Positions 1 to 5,242 of a DNA stretch of 10,096 bases are shown here, one piece after another. Each line of letters begins with the position of its first letter. Positions within the stretch are counted from its first letter, which is position 1. Source of the stretch: an uncultured Mycoplasmatota bacterium (GTDB lineage Bacteria > Bacillota_I > Bacilli_A > RF39 > UBA660); NCBI GenBank assembly GCA_946613765.1, contig CAMOFW010000022.1, forward strand, positions 1-10,096. Direction: 5' to 3'. The notes under the pieces are model-generated. The model was not told where the DNA came from. It ran no database searches and was given only the letters and a program-made list of their open reading frames with translations. Made by a program: the position numbers and the translations under genes.

Positions 1-802
1 CATCCATATTAAACATATATTTATCATCATTATTATTATCTTCTTTATATAATTTAATATCATTTAATATTTTATTATATTCATCATCAATTAATTTCTC
101 ATCTAAATAAAATACAAAAGGATTATTTAAATAATCATATAATGAACTCTTTTCTTTAGTATCAATTTCTTTGTTGGGAAATAAATTAAAACTATTTATT
201 TTTTCAATAGATAACTGAGTAGATTCATCAAAATATCTAATTGATTCTATCTCATCTCCAAAGAATTCAATTCTAATAGGATGTTCATCTTCTACATTAA
301 AGATATCTAAAACAAAACCTCTAGAGGCATAATATCCAGTTTGAGTAACTAAACTATCTCTTTGATAACCAAATTCATTTAATACTTCAATTAATTTATC
401 TCTATTTAAAGATTTTCCAACACTTAAAGTAACATTATATTTATCACTCTTATCAACACTAGTTAAAAATCTTAAATAACCCATTAAGTTAGTAACTACA
501 ATATAATTATCATTACCTCTAATTAAGTTTAATGTTTCAAGTCTCTTAAGTTTAAGTTCTGGAGACATAGCAACAGCAACAGATGTAATAAAATCATCCA
601 TGGGAAATAATAATACCTTATCAGTATATGTAGCTAACTTATCATAAAACTTATTAGCATTATATAAACTACTAGCTAATACAAGAATATTTTTATTATC
701 ATTTTTAAATTTTTCAAGAACGTAAAAAGCGTTTAACTCATCAGTTAAACCTATTACTTCACTATTATTTTCATATTTAAAAATATTAGCTAAAAAATTC
801 AT
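1..802 (-). CDS. mfd: Transcription-repair coupling factor Mfd, N-terminal part (gene runs off the window)
   Basis: The frame is open from an ATG at 802 to the window edge and gives 267 residues of a protein that is usually about 1,150. Mfd releases RNA polymerase stalled at DNA lesions and recruits UvrA. Only the UvrB-like N-terminal module is visible. Diagnostic stretches are LFPMDD near residue 65, GYYASRGFVLDIF at 156-168 and PIRIEFFGDEIESIRYFD at 175-192, which match the Mfd/UvrB homology domain. The RNA-polymerase-interacting and helicase motor domains lie outside. The start follows the pth stop by 2 bp, with a weak GGTGG ribosome site inside the pth end, so the two genes are probably translationally coupled. 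The pth-mfd pairing also occurs in Bacillus subtilis (spoVC, mfd). No disruption is seen. UvrB is less likely, because UvrB would show a Walker A motif near its N-terminus. Confidence 0.9.
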   Translation of the reverse strand, partial: MNFLANIFKYENNSEVIGLTDELNAFYVLEKFKNDNKNILVLASSLYNANKFYDKLATYTDKVLLFPMDDFITSVAVAMSPELKLKRLETLNLIRGNDNYIVVTNLMGYLRFLTSVDKSDKYNVTLSVGKSLNRDKLIEVLNEFGYQRDSLVTQTGYYASRGFVLDIFNVEDEHPIRIEFFGDEIESIRYFDESTQLSIEKINSFNLFPNKEIDTKEKSSLYDYLNNPFVFYLDEKLIDDEYNKILNDIKLYKEDNNNDDKYMFNMD

Positions 803-804
803 AA

Positions 805-1356
805 TTATTTCCCACCATTAAATTTTGACATACATTCATTAATATCACTCTTAATAAATGTTTCCACTATCTTTTTAACTGTAGGCATAATACTATCTAG
901 TTTTTCTAATTCATCTTTACTAAAACTATGTAATACATAATCTTTAGTATCCATTGATCTATCATGGGAAATACCTATCTTTAGTCTTGGTACTTCATCA
1001 GTACCTAAACAAGAGATAATAGATTTCATACCATTATGACCACCAGCTGAACTCTTATACTTTAATTTGATAGTAGCAAATTCTAAATCTAAATCATCTT
1101 GAATAATTAATATATCATTATGATCTATCTTAAAATATCTAGCAAACTCCCCAACTGCATCACCTGATAAATTCATATATGTTAATGGTTTAACAAATAA
1201 TACATCTTCATCAAATACCTTTATTTTAGTATATAATGCATTGAATTTTTCCTTATTAATATTTCCCGGGAAATAATTTAAAGCCATAAATCCAATATTA
1301 TGTCTTGTATTTTCATATTCTTTACCAGGATTTCCCAAGCCTACTACCATCTTCAT
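805..1356 (-). CDS. pth: Peptidyl-tRNA hydrolase
   Basis: Pth cleaves the ester bond of peptidyl-tRNAs that drop off ribosomes and so recycles tRNA. The 183-residue product has the usual length (B. subtilis SpoVC is about 188). Visible signatures are GLGNPG at 6-11 with Asn9, the NTRHN motif with catalytic His19, KPLTYMNLSG with Asn62, the QDDLDL motif with Asp87, and GGHNG at 105-109. I chose the ATG at 1356 because AGGAAG (1365-1370) lies 8 nt upstream; an upstream GTG at 1365 would sit inside that ribosome site. The trmN6 stop is 12 bp upstream and mfd follows after 2 bp. Oddity: residues 28-32 (YFPGN) are encoded by a 16-bp perfect palindrome identical to the Noc-binding site. It falls where SpoVC has an unrelated and slightly longer loop. 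Confidence 0.95.
   Translation of the reverse strand: MKMVVGLGNPGKEYENTRHNIGFMALNYFPGNINKEKFNALYTKIKVFDEDVLFVKPLTYMNLSGDAVGEFARYFKIDHNDILIIQDDLDLEFATIKLKYKSSAGGHNGMKSIISCLGTDEVPRLKIGISHDRSMDTKDYVLHSFSKDELEKLDSIMPTVKKIVETFIKSDINECMSKFNGGK
1260..1275. other. Noc-type binding site (NBS) inside pth
   Basis: TATTTCCCGGGAAATA is a perfect 16-bp palindrome. Its central 14 bp are identical to the B. subtilis Noc-binding sequence ATTTCCCGGGAAAT (established knowledge). It lies in codons 28-33 of pth. CCCGGG is otherwise almost absent from this AT-rich window and occurs only in the three exact NBS copies. That Noc binds here is inferred from sequence identity. Confidence 0.75.
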
Positions 1357-1368
1357 AAGTATCACTTC

Positions 1369-2073
1369 CTATCCAAATATATTCTTATATGTTTTATGTT
1401 TCATTACATTAATTGGAGGATTAACTTTAATACCCTCTAATCCGTTCTTTGTTGCTTTTATTAAAACCATAATAGCACTTTTATTATAATCAGAATAAAC
1501 AAATTGTAATCTCTTAACAGCAAATTTATATTCACTCATTTTGTTAATTATTTCAGATAATCTTTCAGGTCTATGTACCATATATAAAGTACCTTTATTC
1601 TTTAATATATATTTAGCAGATCTAAATATATTATCTAAATTAGTTTCAATTTCATGTCTAGCAACTGCTTTTTCTCTTTCCATATTTATATTTGAATCTG
1701 GATCATATTTAAAATATGGAGGATTAACTGTTACTACATCAATAGTTTCAGGTAAGATGTATTCTAAAGCATTAGCTAAATCATCATGAATAATTTTAAT
1801 CTTATCATCTAATTCATTCATAGCAACTGAGTTATAAGCTAAATCATATGGATTCTTTTGAATTTCAAACCCCATAATCTTACAATTAAACTTAGTAGAT
1901 AAAATTAAAGGAACAGCACCATTACCTGTACAAAAATCAACTATGGTTTTAATATCTTTTTTCTTTTCAACAAATTCTGCTAAAAGTATCGAATCTAGCG
2001 AAAACTTAAAAGCATCTTTGTTTTGATATATCTTTAAACCGTAATCAAATAAATCATTCTTAACTACATTCAT
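1369..2073 (-). CDS. trmN6: tRNA1(Val) A37 N6-methyltransferase (YabB/TrmN6 family)
   Basis: This is a 234-residue SAM-dependent methyltransferase of the YfiC/YabB group, which in E. coli makes m6A37 in tRNA-Val. The N-terminal GLKIYQNKDAFKFSLDSI stretch (12-29) is typical of the group. Motif I is DFCTGNG at 46-52 and binds SAM; the catalytic NPPY is at 117-120 and marks N6-adenine transfer. The C-terminal half carries the conserved MVHRPERL segment. The start ATG at 2073 overlaps the ricT stop by one base (TAATG), which implies coupled translation. In B. subtilis yabB likewise lies shortly after ricT (yaaT), with yabA between; yabA is absent here. The exact tRNA substrate in this organism is inferred from the family. 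Confidence 0.9.
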   Translation of the reverse strand: MNVVKNDLFDYGLKIYQNKDAFKFSLDSILLAEFVEKKKDIKTIVDFCTGNGAVPLILSTKFNCKIMGFEIQKNPYDLAYNSVAMNELDDKIKIIHDDLANALEYILPETIDVVTVNPPYFKYDPDSNINMEREKAVARHEIETNLDNIFRSAKYILKNKGTLYMVHRPERLSEIINKMSEYKFAVKRLQFVYSDYNKSAIMVLIKATKNGLEGIKVNPPINVMKHKTYKNIFG

Positions 2074-2846
2074 TATAATTCAATCTCTTTTATATCATTA
2101 TTAACATTTACTTTATATTTACGATTTAATATATCAAGTGATATTACAACACCATCACCAAATTCAGTCTTAACGGTTTGACCAACACTTGGCATACCGC
2201 AAGCACATTTCTTATATTCATCATCTTCATAAGTTAAACAACAAAGTAATCTACCACATGCTCCATTAATCTTACTAGGATTAAGTGCAATGTTTTGATC
2301 TTTAGCCATATTAATAGTTACTGATTGCATAGATGTTAAGAAGCCAGAACAACAAAGTGGACGACCACAAACACCTAAACCACCAACTTTTTTAGCCTTA
2401 TCTCTAGCACCAACCTGTCTAAGTTCAATTCTAGTATGATACTTAGCAGCAAGTTTTTTAGCTAATTCTCTAAAATCAACTCTTTCATCTGATATAAAAC
2501 TAATCAATAATTGTTTTCTATCAAATGTAAAAGTAGAATCTATAACATTCATATTAAGACCTAATTCATCTACACATTTATTAATAAAATCAATAGATTC
2601 TTTAGCATCCTTTAAGTTCTTTGTATATTGATTATAATCTTCTTTAGTAGAAATTCTAATAATATCTTTTAAACTTTCCTTGTTAATATTTTCATAGTTA
2701 TCAACTTCACTAACTACTTTACCAAATTGAAGTCCTTTTTCAGTTTCAACTATAACAGTAACATTAATAGGACATACTACTTCTTCAGATTTAAAGTTAT
2801 ATACTTTACCATCACTTTTAAATTTAACACCATAAATTCTAATCAT
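2073..2846 (-). CDS. ricT: RicT/YaaT, PSP1-domain regulatory protein
   Basis: The 257-residue protein belongs to the PSP1/YaaT family. In B. subtilis RicT joins RicA and RicF in an iron-sulfur complex that promotes RNase Y-dependent mRNA maturation and influences sporulation, competence and biofilm formation. The cysteine-rich PSP1 core is intact: GVCGRPLCC (Cys160, 165, 166), GACGRLLCC (Cys197, 202, 203) and KCACG (Cys214, 216). The start at 2846 (MIRIYGVKF) is preferred because GGTGAT lies just upstream; a longer TTG-initiated frame to 2861 would run through that ribosome site. It follows the unknown 153-residue gene by 15 bp and overlaps trmN6 by one base. Its retention where yabA is missing suggests the mRNA-processing role rather than sporulation; that is inference. 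Confidence 0.92.
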   Translation of the reverse strand: MIRIYGVKFKSDGKVYNFKSEEVVCPINVTVIVETEKGLQFGKVVSEVDNYENINKESLKDIIRISTKEDYNQYTKNLKDAKESIDFINKCVDELGLNMNVIDSTFTFDRKQLLISFISDERVDFRELAKKLAAKYHTRIELRQVGARDKAKKVGGLGVCGRPLCCSGFLTSMQSVTINMAKDQNIALNPSKINGACGRLLCCLTYEDDEYKKCACGMPSVGQTVKTEFGDGVVISLDILNRKYKVNVNNDIKEIEL

Positions 2847-2861
2847 TGATATCACCACCAA

Positions 2862-3323
2862 CTATATATTATATTTTTCTTTTAATCTACTTAAGATATT
2901 GATATAACAATCATACAATTCTTTATTATCTTTAAAACTATCCATTTTTTCTTTTAACTTGTTAATAATTAAATCTTTATCAACAATAAATGTAGCTATA
3001 CCTTTATCTTCATATTCAAGTTGATAATTTAAATATGTATAAATAACTAATAAAGATGAAACTGTCTTAATTCTTTCTATAAGAGATAATAAACCATCTT
3101 GAAAACCATCATTATATTTAGCATTATTATCCTCTTTATGTAATTTATAAATAGCCATTAAAACAGCATCAGGATTATGACCACCACTACCATTATTAAT
3201 AGCAAAAGGTTCCATTCCTACTAATACAGGAAAATAAGCTTGTTTATGACCATCTAAATAAACCTTATGTGCTTTCTTAATAAATTCACAAGCTTTAGTT
3301 ATTAATTCTTCATTAATATTCAT
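2862..3323 (-). CDS. Unrecognised 153-residue soluble protein between holB and ricT
   Basis: I do not recognise this family. The product is 153 residues, apparently cytosolic, with no signal peptide, membrane segment or cysteine cluster. The N-terminal third has an ordered stretch with HKVYLDGHKQAYFP, PFAINNGSGGHNPD and a run of alternating charged residues. The rest looks alpha-helical and ends in lysine- and glutamate-rich helices. Evidence that it is real: the ATG at 3323 overlaps the holB stop (TAATG), GAGGA lies 7 nt upstream inside holB, the stop is 15 bp before ricT, and its base composition matches its neighbours. In B. subtilis holB is followed directly by ricT, so this is an extra gene at a conserved junction. 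Co-translation with delta' hints at replication or RNA processing, but nothing in the sequence fixes a function. Confidence 0.75.
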   Translation of the reverse strand: MNINEELITKACEFIKKAHKVYLDGHKQAYFPVLVGMEPFAINNGSGGHNPDAVLMAIYKLHKEDNNAKYNDGFQDGLLSLIERIKTVSSLLVIYTYLNYQLEYEDKGIATFIVDKDLIINKLKEKMDSFKDNKELYDCYINILSRLKEKYNI

Positions 3324-4090
3324 TATATTTTCCTCATCTCTATTACAAAGCTATCTAATAACAATTCTAAATTAACATTATATTGAATTAAATTCAATTT
3401 ACTTTGAATAACATCTATTATTTTTTCTAATCTTTCTTTTTCATTAAGATTAGTTAGTAACATATTATAATATTTATAAAATAAAATTAATAGTATTTTT
3501 TCAATATCTTCTCTTTCAGTATATCTAGATAAAATAAGTTCCTTGTTAATAAATACATCATCACTATTAAATATCTTATCATCATACTTATTAGCAATAT
3601 CAAGTAGTTCTTCATCAACTTCTTCTTGTATATCATAATCAACATGTATTATTTCACATCTACTTTTAATAGTTGGTAATACATTTTCTTTATTATTAAC
3701 TATTAAAAATCCAATAATATTGTCTTCAGGTTCCTCTAAAAACTTTAATAAAGAGTTACCAGAAGACTCATTCATCTTTTCAGCATTAATAATAACATAA
3801 TTATTATATTTAGAATAAATAGGTTTAGTACTAAACTTATTCATCATTTCTTCTATTTGACCTTTTTTAATACTAGCACCATCAGGTTCTATATATACTA
3901 ATGATGGTAAATTACCAAGATCAATTAAAGATTCAACATCTATTTCATCATTCTTATTAATAATCTTAATAATAGTTTTAACATCTTCTAAACACTTAGT
4001 AATATTATTTGTTTCAAGCAAAAAAGCATGAGAAAGTTTATTTTTCTCATATTGATTAATAATAATAGATAACTTTTCTGCTACAACCAT
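3323..4090 (-). CDS. holB: DNA polymerase III delta' subunit (compact form)
   Basis: Delta' is the stator subunit of the clamp loader that works with DnaX and HolA to load the beta clamp. The 255 residues are short against about 330 in B. subtilis and E. coli. Family features are LSHAFLLE at 19-26, IKKGQIEEMMNKF at 74-86, INAEKMNESSGNSLLKFLEEP at 101-121 (written with its core at NSLLKFLEEP), and IKSRCEII with the SRC motif at 143-145. No Walker A motif occurs at residues 25-35, as expected for a non-ATPase stator. No four-cysteine zinc module is visible, and the C-terminal collar is reduced. The ATG at 4090 has AGGAG 6 nt upstream. It follows bofA by 9 bp and overlaps the next gene by one base. 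Its syntenic place before ricT supports the call. Confidence 0.88.
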   Translation of the reverse strand: MVVAEKLSIIINQYEKNKLSHAFLLETNNITKCLEDVKTIIKIINKNDEIDVESLIDLGNLPSLVYIEPDGASIKKGQIEEMMNKFSTKPIYSKYNNYVIINAEKMNESSGNSLLKFLEEPEDNIIGFLIVNNKENVLPTIKSRCEIIHVDYDIQEEVDEELLDIANKYDDKIFNSDDVFINKELILSRYTEREDIEKILLILFYKYYNMLLTNLNEKERLEKIIDVIQSKLNLIQYNVNLELLLDSFVIEMRKI

Positions 4091-4099
4091 AATCTACTC

Positions 4100-4297
4100 C
4101 TATGTAATAAATAACTTTAATATAACTAAACATACAATACCTGGAACTCCTAGTATTGTAGTAACCATAATATTAAATATATTAATAGGTATAATAATAC
4201 CAAAAGATTTAATACTTATATTTAAACTATATAATAATAAAAATGCAAATATAATTCTTTTTAATATATTAACTATTATTTTTATAAATATCACCAT
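4100..4297 (-). CDS. bofA: Short BofA-family membrane protein
   Basis: In B. subtilis BofA holds the SpoIVFB protease inactive and so delays pro-sigma-K processing in the mother cell. This 65-residue protein aligns with the C-terminal part of BofA: GIIIPINIFNIMVTTILG followed by VPGIVCLVILKLFIT resembles the GIHVPIN...GILGIPG...VVIKQFII end of the family. Two hydrophobic segments are visible (about 10-28 and 33-62). BofA is usually about 87 residues and has an additional N-terminal membrane segment; here an in-frame stop at 4304-4306 just upstream excludes an extension. No ribosome site precedes the ATG at 4297; a GTG at the next codon is an alternative start. It lies 25 bp after recR and 9 bp before holB. 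The recR-bofA order is the same as in B. subtilis. Whether it still regulates anything is unknown. Confidence 0.72.
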   Translation of the reverse strand: MVIFIKIIVNILKRIIFAFLLLYSLNISIKSFGIIIPINIFNIMVTTILGVPGIVCLVILKLFIT

Positions 4298-4322
4298 TAA
4301 ATATTATTAATTAATTTAATAA

Positions 4323-4931
4323 TTATGATATTTCTTTTCTATCACTTAAAGCATTTAGTAATGTTAGTTCATCTAAATAATCAATATCCATACCCATAGG
4401 TATACCATAAGATAATCTAGATATTTTAACACTCTTACCTTCAAATATCTTTTTAATATATAAAGTGGTTGCTTCTCCTTCTATAGTAGACTTTAAAGCT
4501 ACTATAATTTCAGGATTATCAAGTTCATTAACTCTTTTAATTAAACTAGACAAATTAATATCATCTGGACCTATACCATTCATAGGAGATATTAAACCAC
4601 CTAATACATGATAAACTCCATCAAACTTACCTGATTTTTCAAAAGCAAATACACTTTTATAATCTTCTAATACACATATTAAATTCTTATTTCTATAATT
4701 ATCTTCAGATAATTGACATATTTCACATACTTCGTCTTCAGTTAAAGATCCACATATACTACACTTTTTTAAATTTAACTTACAGTTATTTAAAGCATTA
4801 GCAAGTTCTTTAACAGTATCTTCATCCATATCAATTATTGAAAGAGCCATTCTTTCAGCACTCTTTTCACCAATTCCCGGTAATTTTTTTAAATAGTTTA
4901 TAGAATCACTTAAACTTTTTGGATAAATCAT
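4323..4931 (-). CDS. recR: Recombination mediator RecR
   Basis: RecR, with RecF and RecO, loads RecA on SSB-coated single-stranded DNA during gap repair. The 202-residue length is usual (about 198). Domains in order: helix-hairpin-helix KLPGIGEKSA at 16-25; a four-cysteine zinc finger at Cys57, Cys60, Cys69 and Cys72; a TOPRIM domain starting at LICVLEDYKSV (84-94); STIEGEATTLYI (148-159); and the C-terminal SRLSYGIPMGMDIDYLDELT block (171-190), where the family commonly has an R-hG-P-GGDLEYADE pattern. The start ATG at 4931 overlaps the ybaB stop as ATGA, and no good ribosome site is seen, so translation is probably coupled to ybaB. The dnaX-ybaB-recR order is widely conserved in bacteria. 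Confidence 0.96.
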   Translation of the reverse strand: MIYPKSLSDSINYLKKLPGIGEKSAERMALSIIDMDEDTVKELANALNNCKLNLKKCSICGSLTEDEVCEICQLSEDNYRNKNLICVLEDYKSVFAFEKSGKFDGVYHVLGGLISPMNGIGPDDINLSSLIKRVNELDNPEIIVALKSTIEGEATTLYIKKIFEGKSVKISRLSYGIPMGMDIDYLDELTLLNALSDRKEIS

Positions 4932-5227
4932 AATAAACCATTTAAAGAATTACCATAAGGTCCCATAACTTTATTTAATTCTTCATCTACTTTAGACATT
5001 GCATCATTAATAGCAATAACAATCATATCTTGTAATATTTCAATATCTTCTGCAGTTAATTCTTCCTTATTTTTAATATTAACAGATACTACTTCCTTCT
5101 TACCATTTACTTCAACATCTACTAATTCAGATTTCCCGGGAAATATTTTCTTATCAACCTCAGCCTTCTTATTCATAATATCTTTTTGCATTCTTTGTGC
5201 TTGTTGCATTAATGCTTGCATATTCAT
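4928..5227 (-). CDS. ybaB: Nucleoid-associated protein YbaB/EbfC family
   Basis: This family makes small dimeric DNA-binding proteins that coat or bend DNA; the gene nearly always sits between dnaX and recR, as here. The 99 residues begin with a glutamine- and methionine-rich helix (MQALMQQAQRMQKD), followed by a beta sheet (VDVEVNGKKEVVSVNI) and the conserved C-terminal block with EDIEILQDMIVIAINDAMSKVDE. A strong ribosome site, AAGGAG, lies about 7 nt before the ATG at 5227 and overlaps the dnaX stop region (15-bp gap). The gene ends in TGA. Oddity: the turn between the first helix and the sheet reads KIFPGKSE instead of the glycine-rich EGTAGGG-like turn of B. subtilis YaaK, and those codons are an exact Noc-type palindrome. 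Confidence 0.94.
   Translation of the reverse strand: MNMQALMQQAQRMQKDIMNKKAEVDKKIFPGKSELVDVEVNGKKEVVSVNIKNKEELTAEDIEILQDMIVIAINDAMSKVDEELNKVMGPYGNSLNGLL
5131..5144. other. Noc-type binding site (NBS) inside ybaB
   Basis: ATTTCCCGGGAAAT is a perfect 14-bp palindrome identical to the B. subtilis Noc-binding sequence. It lies in the turn-encoding codons of ybaB and gives Phe-Pro-Gly-Lys. The reading frame relative to the palindrome differs from that in pth, so the DNA rather than the peptide is what is shared. Binding by Noc is inferred. Confidence 0.75.
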
Positions 5228-5242
5228 AATTTATCTCTCCTT

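Noticed and set aside
1541..1789. Plus-strand open frames opposite trmN6, dnaX and gyrA
   Set aside because: They mirror strongly conserved minus-strand genes, show no family motifs and have no convincing ribosome sites.
2847..2861. Longer RicT starting at a TTG at 2861
   Set aside because: It would overlap the GGTGAT ribosome site that serves the ATG at 2846, and the added residues do not look like the family N-terminus.
4872..4885. Further NBS-like sequence AATTCCCGGTAATT in recR
   Set aside because: Three mismatches to the NBS, broken symmetry, and it encodes the conserved LPGIG helix-hairpin-helix, which alone explains the CCCGG.
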